From: a virus
Virus record (IMG/VR): IMGVR_UViG_3300025010_000028
Coordinates: 62,001-126,000 of that record
DNA: 64,000 nucleotides
Direction: 5' to 3' (one strand)
Shown piece after piece: positions 16,866 through 25,831 of this stretch. The notes under the pieces were generated by a model. The model saw only the letters and a list, made by a program, of their open reading frames with translations. It was not told where the DNA came from and did no database searches. Numbering within the stretch: the stretch's first letter is position 1; each line of letters begins with the position of its first letter. The translations under genes and the position numbers were made by a program.

Positions 16866-17957
16866 TTATTTTTTTTCATCAGGATTATTATTTATATTAT
16901 TTCCACCTTCAGCAACAATCTTCTTTAAAGCATTTAGATACGCACTAAATCTTTCTTCTAAAACCGTCATTGCTGAAGTTATAGCTAATTGAATAATTTG
17001 AGCTATATTCTTATACATAGTGAGTTGAGAATTGCTTACATCAGAATATTTTTTATTTTCATTTTGTTCATCAACTTTATTTTTATCATCTGTATTAACA
17101 ACTGAGACTTCAGTTGGTTTAGTTGATTCTCCAGGTTTTTTTTCATCCTTTCTTTTATCATTAGTTTGTGTAGTATTATCCGCTTCAAATATAGCTTCAA
17201 AATTACTACAATAAATCAAATCAGTATTAGAATAAATAATATTTTCAATTAAACAAAAATCCATTCCAATACTTTCTTTTAAAACTTTTTCAATACGAGT
17301 TAATGATTGTTCGGCCTTATTAATCCAAGCTTGGACCATGGGTGTTATATCTTTACCATAATTATAACAATACTCTCTGAATTCACCAACTTTAGTCTTT
17401 AACTCTCCTCCAGATAGCTCTTGTGTTTTAATAGGTCCTTTAGGATTATTACTTCTAAATTTATTCTTTAATCCTAAGGTTAAATCATTGTCTTCATTGA
17501 AATATTCTTTAAATAAGGTATTTTTCATATCATCTACATTCTTATATTTTTCTAACTTTTTAGGATTATTTAATTCATTATCAGCTATTCCTTGAATTGT
17601 ACTGAGAACACCTTTGATATCATTAATAGTCATTAACCAGAATGGCCACATTGTTATCTTCAATTTGTCATAATTAATTTTATCTAATTTATTAAAATTC
17701 TCATCCATCCATTTTTTATTTGAATCAAAAATTGTTTTAGTTTTTTCTGAAAATACACCAAATATACGTTTAAAGAAAGTTTTAATCTTTTCCCATATTC
17801 CTTGATTATTAGTTGTATCAGATTCCAACACAATATAATTATTATTTAGTGATTTATTGATAAATTCGGATTCTTCTTCCATTCTTTCCAATAATGTAGA
17901 AAAGAAATCTTTATCATATTCTAAATGAAATATACTTGTTTCTAAACAATAGTCCAT
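16866..17957 (-). CDS. Internal head protein paralogue 4
   Basis: 363 aa. I place the start at the ATG at 17957 (GAGGTGA 5 nt upstream), since the longer frame would overlap the previous gene. It contains the amphipathic WEKIKTFFKRIFGVFSEK helix that marks this four-gene paralogue family, an IFEA potential Glu-type processing site, and a low-complexity K/D/N/E-rich linker near residue 260. Last gene of the operon. Inferred to be packaged inside the capsid. Confidence 0.6.
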   Translation of the reverse strand: MDYCLETSIFHLEYDKDFFSTLLERMEEESEFINKSLNNNYIVLESDTTNNQGIWEKIKTFFKRIFGVFSEKTKTIFDSNKKWMDENFNKLDKINYDKLKITMWPFWLMTINDIKGVLSTIQGIADNELNNPKKLEKYKNVDDMKNTLFKEYFNEDNDLTLGLKNKFRSNNPKGPIKTQELSGGELKTKVGEFREYCYNYGKDITPMVQAWINKAEQSLTRIEKVLKESIGMDFCLIENIIYSNTDLIYCSNFEAIFEADNTTQTNDKRKDEKKPGESTKPTEVSVVNTDDKNKVDEQNENKKYSDVSNSQLTMYKNIAQIIQLAITSAMTVLEERFSAYLNALKKIVAEGGNNINNNPDEKK

Positions 17958-17979
17958 TATATTCACCTCATAATCTTTT

Positions 17980-19059
17980 TTAATCATCTTCTGTTGATTT
18001 CTTAGGTCCTTTAAATGCACATCTTTTAATAGTTTCTCTATAAAAAGATAGGCATTCTTTTAGTGCATTAGCTTTTTCAATACAAGCTATTGTACAGATA
18101 CTACCAATTTCTTTTGATTGTGTAAATTTGAAACTAAAAAAGGTGTTAATTAAATTAATTTTACTTTCACTATGATTCTTTTCAACAGTGTCATTAATTT
18201 GAATCTTATTACCATTTCTATTTAATAATTTAACCCCAATGGTTTTATCAGTACCCTTATAATAAACTGATGCACTTTTTTCAAAAAAAGATTTAATTTT
18301 TTCTATAATTACAATTATATTATCTCTTTCTTTAATAGAATCACTATATTCTTTTTTTAAAAATGGGTAATCTGCTATAATTGTTGTTAAGAATGATTTA
18401 TTTACATCAATATCTATTTTTTCATCATTATTATCCCTAAATATCTTTTTAACATCTTTTAAGTAATCTTCTGATGATACTTCACCTGTTACACCAATAA
18501 TATTAGCTCTAATTTTATTCAAATTAGTAGTTGACATAAATTTTTCTCTTTGTTCTATAATTTTATCTCTTGTCATATTATCAATATCATTCAATTCACT
18601 ATTATAAGAATTAATTATGTTATCAATAATTTCTAAATTTGGTATATTTGATTTAAAAGTATATTTGAATCCCTTAATACTAAACTTAGGGTCTAAACCT
18701 CTTAATTCTTCTTTATATTTATCTAAAAACTTTTCAAAATCACCAAGATATGCATAAATAACCATAAAGATTCTTTTCATAAATTCTTTAAATTTATCTA
18801 AAAGATTTTTAAAGAATGAAATAACCGAATTAATAAAATCACCAAACCCCTCTTGTAATATTTCTATATTATTATCTTTAATACCAATATGGGCTGATTG
18901 TAAATGATTTTTATTAATATTAAAATATTTTTCTTCTAATAATATAAAATATTCTAAACAAGATTGACTTGTATCAAAATCAATATTATCAGTGGTTAAT
19001 AAAAGTGATGTTGGTTTATTACATATAATATTTTTATTAAAAATATTCTTTAAATTCAT
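17980..19059 (-). CDS. Internal head protein paralogue 3
   Basis: 359 aa with AAAAGGAGCTG before the ATG. It has the family signature: an amphipathic segment (FINSVISFFKNLLDKFKEFM), then LDKYKEELRGLD and a KGFKYTF motif. A prohead-protease-like junction, ILQE followed by GFGDF, lies just before the amphipathic helix, so a propeptide of about 70 residues may be removed. The stop lies 22 nt from the start of the next paralogue. Confidence 0.65.
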   Translation of the reverse strand: MNLKNIFNKNIICNKPTSLLLTTDNIDFDTSQSCLEYFILLEEKYFNINKNHLQSAHIGIKDNNIEILQEGFGDFINSVISFFKNLLDKFKEFMKRIFMVIYAYLGDFEKFLDKYKEELRGLDPKFSIKGFKYTFKSNIPNLEIIDNIINSYNSELNDIDNMTRDKIIEQREKFMSTTNLNKIRANIIGVTGEVSSEDYLKDVKKIFRDNNDEKIDIDVNKSFLTTIIADYPFLKKEYSDSIKERDNIIVIIEKIKSFFEKSASVYYKGTDKTIGVKLLNRNGNKIQINDTVEKNHSESKINLINTFFSFKFTQSKEIGSICTIACIEKANALKECLSFYRETIKRCAFKGPKKSTEDD

Positions 19060-19117
19060 AGATAATATTCAGCTCCTTTTTTTTTCTTATTTATTTGTTT
19101 TCATAGAAAATATAAAA

Positions 19118-19157
19118 TACATTAGATGAATAGTTTATTCACTATTCATCTAATGTA
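19118..19157 (-). terminator. Strong hairpin between head-protein genes
   Basis: TACATTAGATGAATAG and its complement form a 16-bp stem after paralogue 2. It probably terminates or attenuates transcription into the lower pair. Confidence 0.75.
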
Positions 19158-19162
19158 ATATA

Positions 19163-20245
19163 TTAAACCAAACGCATTGCCGCTTCAAAAATATTTGTAG
19201 TATCAGTTTTGTCGTCATGACTAACATCAAGACTTTCTTTAAGCGGTTTAAATCTTAAATAACCTTTTAAAATAGATTCAAATTCACTGGCAGCTTCTTT
19301 TACATATTCAACATGCATTTTACTTAATGCTGAACGAATTGACATACAAAATCTCAACATTTCAACACTATGAGAGACATATGGTGAAACTTTAGAAAAT
19401 TCTTCATTCTTATATTTATTACCAGCCGTTTCAATAGCCTTAACAATTTTACTAAAATGTGAATCCATATCTTTCTGATATCTTTCAAGATCGGCTAAAT
19501 TTTTACTACTATCCTTAATGAATTTCATCATATCATCTTTGCTATTATTTTCAAAATCTTCAAATTCTTCTTTTTCTTTAGAACCATTTCTATATTCTTG
19601 GTATGATTCTTCTTGTAATTCAGAAATAGAATCAACACCCATACTCTTAAATAAAGATTCTTTATCATCGTTAGTGTCATATTCTTCTTTCATATTATCT
19701 TTTTTGGAATCCATTGCATCTTTATGTTTGGACGAACTTCTTACATCCAAACCACCAAGTTTATTCTCGTATTCATTCTCAGTACTATCAATTGTACTTA
19801 GTATTTTGCTGGCAAAGGCATCACCTTTACTTGCGGTATATTTAAATGACTTATATTTATAACCTTTGACATTCTTTTTCCGTAGATCATTTTCAAACTT
19901 ATCTACAAAAGTTTTACCCGAAGAGAAAAACATAACAAGAGATTTTTTCATTTTTTCAAACCAAGCTTTAACAGCATTCCACATTTTTACGAACATATCT
20001 TTTACTTTGGCAAAAAAACCTTTGCCAAAGGCTTCCAAAAGAACTTCTGGGTCAGCTGATTCAAACAATACAGCTTGTTCCATCATGACATCTGATACAT
20101 ACATACCGGCACGAAGTTTATAAGAATCTTTAGCAGATTCGGTTATAATTTGTTCCAGTGCTTCTGTGGTAGGTTGAATGTGGTCATATTTTGAAATATC
20201 AAAATCGTCATTTAAAGAGCTTCTCTTATTTCCAAAAATAGCCAT
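19163..20245 (-). CDS. Internal head protein paralogue 2
   Basis: 360 aa with AAAGGAGG before the ATG. It begins MAIFGNKRSS. Junctions TTE/A, ITE/S, LFE/S and LLE/A in the first 80 residues resemble myophage prohead-protease cleavage sites. Then come an amphipathic region (MFVKMWNAVKAWFEKM), VDKFENDLRKK and KGYKYKSFKYT. Codon use is richer in G and C than in surrounding genes, suggesting high expression. Family analogies: phiKZ inner-body and T4 internal proteins (function, not homology). Confidence 0.7.
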   Translation of the reverse strand: MAIFGNKRSSLNDDFDISKYDHIQPTTEALEQIITESAKDSYKLRAGMYVSDVMMEQAVLFESADPEVLLEAFGKGFFAKVKDMFVKMWNAVKAWFEKMKKSLVMFFSSGKTFVDKFENDLRKKNVKGYKYKSFKYTASKGDAFASKILSTIDSTENEYENKLGGLDVRSSSKHKDAMDSKKDNMKEEYDTNDDKESLFKSMGVDSISELQEESYQEYRNGSKEKEEFEDFENNSKDDMMKFIKDSSKNLADLERYQKDMDSHFSKIVKAIETAGNKYKNEEFSKVSPYVSHSVEMLRFCMSIRSALSKMHVEYVKEAASEFESILKGYLRFKPLKESLDVSHDDKTDTTNIFEAAMRLV

Positions 20246-20311
20246 TTTACTGTGTCCTCCTTTGATTTTTTAAACTCAAGTTTAGTTTATCAATTGATAA
20301 TTCATTATTGA

Positions 20312-21373
20312 TTATTTCTTATCTTCTTTGTATCTAAATGCACTTACACATACTTGCTTATATACTGACTCTCTTTCAGTAATAGCGTGTTTCCATGCCC
20401 CAAAATATTCAAGAGCGATATTTTTAGCTTCACTAAACAATGTTGAATATTTTTGCATAATAGAAATTTGAACAGAAGCAAGCTTTCTCTTATCTTCTGA
20501 TTTATTTTTGTCATCAACAGATTTTCCAAATTCCTTTTCATACCCGGTAATTTCTTTTAAAACCGTAGTGAATGATTTTTCAGCAGATTTTTCAGAATCA
20601 GCCGCCATTTTAGAAAACTTGTCACTCATCAAAGCGGTGATAATATTCCCAATATTAACAGATTGCTCTTCAATATCTTCACTATCTTTAGCACCACTTC
20701 TAAAGTGTGAAAATAATCCTTTTTTATAATCTTCATTGTCTTTGGAACCACCACCTATAAAAGTTCCACGGACCTTATTTATAATTTCTTCTTTGTTTTC
20801 TTCCATATCTTCCAAACATTTTTTAGCGTCAGCTTCAGAAGAAAAACTCTTCAAAGCTCCGGTTTGGTCAACAACATTCATTGCAACTTCAATACCATTA
20901 GATACGTGGTTGTTACTATCTAATTCGGTATAATTAAACATTTTATGTTTGTATCCAGAAAGACTTAATCTTCTAAGTTCTTTTTCATATTTAGTAGCAA
21001 ATTCTTTACCACTTTTAAACAACCCATCAAAAAAACGAATGACAGAAGCAAAGAATTGCTTCAATTTACCCCACATTTTACTGAAAAAAGCTTTAATTTT
21101 TTCCCAAACACTACTCATAGCACCTTCAGTTACGGTTACAAACTCTTGCATACGAGTTTCAATTTTAATTTCATCTCCACCAGATTCACGTAAAACTTTA
21201 ATATCATTTTCCATATTAATTTCTTCCATGTCCATTGTATGAATAGATTCGATAATGGCCAGTTGATCCTCAAAACCCTCCTGAGCTGCAACCAAGTCAC
21301 CATTTACCAAACAGTCGTACCCACTATATGAGGGTATATTAAATCCGTTTCCACTTCTATTAAAAATAGCCAT
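20312..21373 (-). CDS. Internal head protein paralogue 1
   Basis: 353 aa. I use the ATG at 21373, giving MAIFNRSG like paralogue 2's MAIFGNK; a GTG at 21388 is the alternative. AAQE/G, IIE/S and VTE/G junctions precede the amphipathic SSVWEKIKAFFSKMWGKL segment, then TKYEKELRRLSLSGYKHK. Codon use is like paralogue 2. Probably an abundant capsid-internal protein matured by the prohead protease. Confidence 0.7.
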   Translation of the reverse strand: MAIFNRSGNGFNIPSYSGYDCLVNGDLVAAQEGFEDQLAIIESIHTMDMEEINMENDIKVLRESGGDEIKIETRMQEFVTVTEGAMSSVWEKIKAFFSKMWGKLKQFFASVIRFFDGLFKSGKEFATKYEKELRRLSLSGYKHKMFNYTELDSNNHVSNGIEVAMNVVDQTGALKSFSSEADAKKCLEDMEENKEEIINKVRGTFIGGGSKDNEDYKKGLFSHFRSGAKDSEDIEEQSVNIGNIITALMSDKFSKMAADSEKSAEKSFTTVLKEITGYEKEFGKSVDDKNKSEDKRKLASVQISIMQKYSTLFSEAKNIALEYFGAWKHAITERESVYKQVCVSAFRYKEDKK

Positions 21374-21449
21374 ATTCTTATTTACCACCTTTCAGTATTA
21401 GGATTTTTTATAAATATGTTTATATTGTCAATTTAATAAAGTTATTTTT

Positions 21450-22442
21450 TTATAGTAACTTAAACCCATTTCCATCAATAGATGCAGATTGAGTTTTAAC
21501 ACTATCAAGTGTCCAACCTTTATTCTCATTATTCATTTCTCTATAGACATGAGAATTTGAAGTTGTATCATTAACACGAATTTTTTCAGATAATGACTGT
21601 AGATTTTTAATAACAGTTTGTTGTCTTTCTAAGATTTGTTTTTTATTTTTAGGTTGTAGTGATGCATTCATATTAACATTATTTTTATTAATTTCTAAAA
21701 ATAGAGCTTGAGTTTTTAAATAATCTGAAATTTTTAGTCTTGAGTAATAAAAATAAAAAATTAATTCTCTCATCAAAGGAACTAAAATTAAAACCCCACC
21801 AACTATTAAAGTTCCGATCATTAGTGTTTCAGTTCCAACAAATCCTTCTTTACCACTTTCAATAACAGATTTAATAACTTTACTAAATTCACCACTACGC
21901 ACACACGAATTAAATTTTTCAAGATTCATAATACAGATTCGACCAGACAATTGAGGGTAGTTAATTAAAGTAAACTCTATTTTATCTGGTCTTTTTATAA
22001 AATCAACATAAGATGAAATAATTGAACTCAAGCCTTCTATACATGCACAAACCAAAATATTGTATTGTAAAATAATAAATTCTTTTTCTAACTTAAATCC
22101 TTTTTCAAAAGATTCTTTAAAGTTAATAATATTACTTATAGCTTTATCTAAAATATCCAATTCTGGAATTTTAGTATTAGTTTTATTAGATAGTTGAAAT
22201 AATAAATCAATAGTATCTAGCATGGATTTAATACCTGAAAATTTACTTAAATCACCTTTACTATTAGGGATATCATCAAAATCAACATGAGCTTTTTCAA
22301 TAGCCGATTTATATAAATTAGATATCATCGTATTATTAACAATATTTTGGTCTGATTCTTTAAGAGAATAAATATTATTTTTTTCTTTAAATGTACTGGC
22401 ATTTTCAATTAATATTTTATAGGCGTCATTCATTTTAAACAT
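21450..22442 (-). CDS. Virion structural protein with membrane-like segment (330 aa)
   Basis: A helical protein with one strongly hydrophobic stretch near residues 205-232 (TETLMIGTLIVGGVLILVPL), followed by ELIFYFYYSRLKISDYLKTQ, a pattern I remember from structural proteins of Bacillota myophages. Its position between head-protein paralogues and the 485-aa protein supports a virion role. The segment could insert into the host membrane on ejection. AAAGGGG lies somewhat far upstream (13 nt). Confidence 0.55.
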   Translation of the reverse strand: MFKMNDAYKILIENASTFKEKNNIYSLKESDQNIVNNTMISNLYKSAIEKAHVDFDDIPNSKGDLSKFSGIKSMLDTIDLLFQLSNKTNTKIPELDILDKAISNIINFKESFEKGFKLEKEFIILQYNILVCACIEGLSSIISSYVDFIKRPDKIEFTLINYPQLSGRICIMNLEKFNSCVRSGEFSKVIKSVIESGKEGFVGTETLMIGTLIVGGVLILVPLMRELIFYFYYSRLKISDYLKTQALFLEINKNNVNMNASLQPKNKKQILERQQTVIKNLQSLSEKIRVNDTTSNSHVYREMNNENKGWTLDSVKTQSASIDGNGFKLL

Positions 22443-22472
22443 AATATTTTTTCAACCCCTTTATATAAAAAA

Positions 22473-23930
22473 TTAGACCCTATTGATTAATTTAAGCATT
22501 TCTTTAAATTTCTTCTCATCTGAGCCAGTTTCTCGTTCTAAACCAATAAATGTAGTAGTTTGATAAGAATTTTGCCCATCAAATAAAAAATGAGCTAATT
22601 GAGATGATGTGTCAACAACTACAAACCCTAATAAGAAATACGTTGCCATAATTTTATTAACGAAAGTTATATTCATTAAATCATACCCATATGTTGCCTT
22701 AATAAGATCTACTTCTTGCATAGATAAAACCAATGTTGTATTTGGTAATAACTGATTACCTAAAAGTAATGTATTTTTTACTTTAGATAAAGCTTTTCTT
22801 CTCTTTAAAGTAATCCACCAAGGGGAAGATCCACTCCCCCTACTATTAACATCACCTTTAATTTCTTTAATATTCAATATAAAATCTTGAAGGAAATTAA
22901 TTTCACCAGAAGTCCATCTAATAAAATCAAAAAGTTTATTGTTATTTTTACATGCATTAACAACATTGTTTACCATTTCATCTGAATTTACTGGATGGAC
23001 AACTGCTTTAATACCAATTAAATAATCATGTGTTCCATGGTTATTACCTTTTTTATCTATTAATTTTAAACGAAGATGTAGCATGGTTGGTACTAATTCA
23101 TTTGATTTTTTAACATCATTATCAAGTAATACTTTATTGGGTAGATTAAATTCACTTGAACGTTTTGAACTACCACTCTCACCATTATAAATTTTATCGT
23201 TACTTTTAGTACTACTGATAACTGTATTATTATTTAAAGTGCCAATACTATTAATTACTTGCGCAGATGGTTTATAAGGTCGTTGATTATTATTCTTGTT
23301 ACCACCTGGAGGTGAGTTATTAGAAGCTTCTAATAAAATATTTTTATTATAAAATGATGATAAATTTTCATTAGTAAATTTATATAGAGCTTGATTATTT
23401 GGAATAAATTTATCATTTAATAAATCTAACTGTAGATAATCTAAAATAATTTTAAGTTGTTCTTTATTAGCATCAATAATTTTTTTTGTTGAACAACAAC
23501 TTTCAAATGTACCAGTTAATACAGCAATATTTTCATGTTCATCAGTTAATAGTACATAATTTTCTTCTAAATTTTTTGTATCAACATCTATAAAAAAATT
23601 AAAAACATCATTCGTATCTATCTTACTATCTGAATTTTGATGAAATTTTTTTAAATATGTTGCTAAATTCTTTTCTGTTTCAACATTAAGAACTGGATTC
23701 ATAGTTAAAACTATTTGGGTAAAAGAACTGTACTGTCTTTCTAATGCTCTTGTAACAGTTTGAAGAGTTTCTATATCAAGTGATCTAGAAACTATAACAG
23801 GAAATTGAAGAGTCCCTTCCTGAGAATGTTTAGCTATAGATGAGTATTTTTTCTTTTTAAAATACTCATCTAAACTACCATGTATGTCTATATCTCTAAA
23901 CGTATCTAATATATCTTTTAAAACACCCAT
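22473..23930 (-). CDS. Virion structural protein (485 aa)
   Basis: AGGAAGGAAG precedes the ATG. The N-terminal half has RSLDIETLQTVTRALERQYS...QIVLTMNP, a conserved block that I remember from large-phage structural proteins. An N/S/P-rich linker lies near residues 200-255, and the C-terminal half is beta-rich. It heads the minus-strand operon running to 16.9 kb. Exact role (portal neighbour, inner body) unknown. Confidence 0.55.
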   Translation of the reverse strand: MGVLKDILDTFRDIDIHGSLDEYFKKKKYSSIAKHSQEGTLQFPVIVSRSLDIETLQTVTRALERQYSSFTQIVLTMNPVLNVETEKNLATYLKKFHQNSDSKIDTNDVFNFFIDVDTKNLEENYVLLTDEHENIAVLTGTFESCCSTKKIIDANKEQLKIILDYLQLDLLNDKFIPNNQALYKFTNENLSSFYNKNILLEASNNSPPGGNKNNNQRPYKPSAQVINSIGTLNNNTVISSTKSNDKIYNGESGSSKRSSEFNLPNKVLLDNDVKKSNELVPTMLHLRLKLIDKKGNNHGTHDYLIGIKAVVHPVNSDEMVNNVVNACKNNNKLFDFIRWTSGEINFLQDFILNIKEIKGDVNSRGSGSSPWWITLKRRKALSKVKNTLLLGNQLLPNTTLVLSMQEVDLIKATYGYDLMNITFVNKIMATYFLLGFVVVDTSSQLAHFLFDGQNSYQTTTFIGLERETGSDEKKFKEMLKLINRV

Positions 23931-24020
23931 TAAATTTACACTTCCTTCCTATAACTACTTATTTTATTTATATGTTTTATAAACAAAAAAAATAATCATC
24001 TGACTAGTATATGTTTTTAT

Positions 24021-24188
24021 CTACATGCTTAGATTAAATTTTCTCATAATAACTTTGTGTTGTTCCTTGTCAGATAATTGATTATATTTTTTTTCTATCT
24101 TTTTTCTTTTTTCTCTTATTTCTTCAATATTACCAAATTTACTAATAGTATTAATCGCAGATGCTATAGTAAATAACACTTCTAGCAT
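24021..24188 (-). CDS. Small charged protein (55 aa)
   Basis: The ATG at 24188 sits behind GGGAGAG. The protein begins MLEVLFTIASAINT and continues as a highly charged helix (EEIREKRKKIEKKY), ending in FNLSM. It is a probable coiled coil and may associate with a membrane or another helix. It lies in the otherwise empty gap 23.9-24.4 kb. Function unknown. Confidence 0.55.
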   Translation of the reverse strand: MLEVLFTIASAINTISKFGNIEEIREKRKKIEKKYNQLSDKEQHKVIMRKFNLSM

Positions 24189-24276
24189 AAAAATAACACT
24201 CTCCCTTATTTTTTTTAAATAACTTATATCTCTATATTTTTATATAAGTAATATAATTTTGCGGGAGGTTATTTTT

Positions 24277-24321
24277 ATAATAGTATATGTTAATTTAGTC
24301 AGTGATTATTTATTTTTCTAA
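24277..24321 (+). CDS. Possible 14-codon ORF with ATA start
   Basis: GGGAGG at 24263-24268 is an ideal ribosome-binding site, but the only start-like codon at the right distance (8 nt) is ATA. The frame reads IIVYVNLVSDYLFF and stops. A TATAAT element lies just upstream. It could be a leader, a decayed gene, or a genuine non-AUG peptide. Confidence 0.2.
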   Translation: MIVYVNLVSDYLFF

Positions 24322-24325
24322 ATAA

Positions 24326-24335
24326 ATAATATATA
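24326..24335 (-). promoter_or_regulatory. TATATATTAT motif, minus strand
   Basis: It reads ATTTATATATTATTTA on the minus strand, 138 nt upstream of the 55-aa gene. This long leader makes the link weaker than for other copies. Confidence 0.35.
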
Positions 24336-24410
24336 AATAAAAAAACCATTATTTTTTCTATCTTGAACATTTATTTAACAATAATTAATAATATGGAAGT
24401 TGGTGATATA

Positions 24411-25826
24411 ATGAGACAAAAACTTAGAGTATCTGCTAAACCTAATTTAAATATACGTTCCGCAGCAGGAACATCTAATCGAATAGTTGGTTCATTATCT
24501 ACAGGTGAAATAATAATAGTTAATGGTATAGTTGATATTGGTAATCAAACATGGTATAAATTAGAAGATGGTAGAGGTTGGGTTTGTGGATATAACCCAG
24601 GTGGTGGAGGTAGTGGTATATATCTTGAAATGGTTCAAGATTTAGAAGAATCAGATCCACCTCAAAAATCCCCAGAAGTTGATGAAAATTCACCAATAGT
24701 ACCAACCAATAATAATACCACAACATCTAATGACTCTACTAATAGTGATGATAATACAAGTTCATCGTCTTTTTCATCACAATTTAATAATAATACAACT
24801 TCTACTTCAGATGCGGAAAAAATAACTAAAACATCAACAGATGATGATGTTGAAACATACACATATTTAACAGATTATTCATTTGTAGAAGAAAATTTAA
24901 AAAAAATAAGAAATAATTTAAATCTTATAGGATATAAGGGGGTTCAAGAATTAAATTATCAATTATTTCATAATTTTAATAGATTTAAAGTTGCTTTTCC
25001 TGATTATCATTTATCAAAAACATTTGCACATATATTTTTCACAAGGCCTGATCTTAATATAATTAATTATAATGGTAATAGAAATTATTCTTTACATTCA
25101 CAATTACAAAATGAAGCATTATTTTATTATCTTTTTAAAAATAATCCTGATATATTAATATCTTTAACTTCCAGTTTTTCGGCAGATCATGATTTTCATC
25201 CATTTTTATCAAATACAGCACAATCATTTGAATTATCAGATGAGTATATTAAAACTATGGAACATGGGGAAACCTTTACAGGATATAAAGTTCAATATGG
25301 ACGAAGTAATATTGAATCAAAAACTGCTGGTAATATTTCAATATCATTTACAGATGATAATAATTTTTCTATATATAAAACCCTTAAAGCATGGGTTGAT
25401 TATATTTCAAAAGTATATAGAGGGGAATTGGTAACAAAAGATGAGTATATTTATAAAAAAATATTAGATTATGCTTGTAGTATTTATTTTTTTTTATGTG
25501 GCCCTGATGATGAAACACTGTTATTTTGGTCTAAATATTTTGGTATATTCCCAACTAATATTCCGGCTAGTACATCTAGTTGGTCTAAAAACAATTTACT
25601 TAAAATACCTGAATATTCTATTAATTTTGCATATGCATTTAAAGAAGATTTTAGTCCATTAACATTAGCTGAATTTAATATGAATAGTTCTGGTAATTTT
25701 GTTTATAAAAAAACTTATGAATCTAGTTTATTGTCTACAGGAAAAACACTTTCAGGTTCTCCTTTTATAGAGTCTATTACGGATTCTGACCAAGAATATG
25801 TTTTTAAATTAAGATTTAGGAAGTGA
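24411..25826 (+). CDS. SH3b-tail structural protein A
   Basis: 471 aa. I chose the ATG at 24411 because MRQKLRVSAKPNLNIRS aligns with the start of the paralogous SH3b domain at 32587. Residues 1-75 are an SH3b domain, nearly identical to that of the 583-aa protein. Then comes a low-complexity N/S/T/D linker (about 85-145) and a C-terminal domain with FTRPDLN, ILDYACSIYFFLCGPDDET and AYAFKEDFSP, resembling tail-tube or tube-initiator proteins of large phages. The SH3b domain may bind cell wall. Confidence 0.6.
   Translation: MRQKLRVSAKPNLNIRSAAGTSNRIVGSLSTGEIIIVNGIVDIGNQTWYKLEDGRGWVCGYNPGGGGSGIYLEMVQDLEESDPPQKSPEVDENSPIVPTNNNTTTSNDSTNSDDNTSSSSFSSQFNNNTTSTSDAEKITKTSTDDDVETYTYLTDYSFVEENLKKIRNNLNLIGYKGVQELNYQLFHNFNRFKVAFPDYHLSKTFAHIFFTRPDLNIINYNGNRNYSLHSQLQNEALFYYLFKNNPDILISLTSSFSADHDFHPFLSNTAQSFELSDEYIKTMEHGETFTGYKVQYGRSNIESKTAGNISISFTDDNNFSIYKTLKAWVDYISKVYRGELVTKDEYIYKKILDYACSIYFFLCGPDDETLLFWSKYFGIFPTNIPASTSSWSKNNLLKIPEYSINFAYAFKEDFSPLTLAEFNMNSSGNFVYKKTYESSLLSTGKTLSGSPFIESITDSDQEYVFKLRFRK
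24444..24629 (+). repeat. Inverted SH3b-coding repeat, left arm
   Basis: This arm matches 32369-32554 on the other strand. Within it, 24525-24629 (105 bp) differs from its partner by one visible base. The repeats face each other across 7.7 kb. Confidence 0.85.
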
Positions 25827-25831
25827 TAAAA

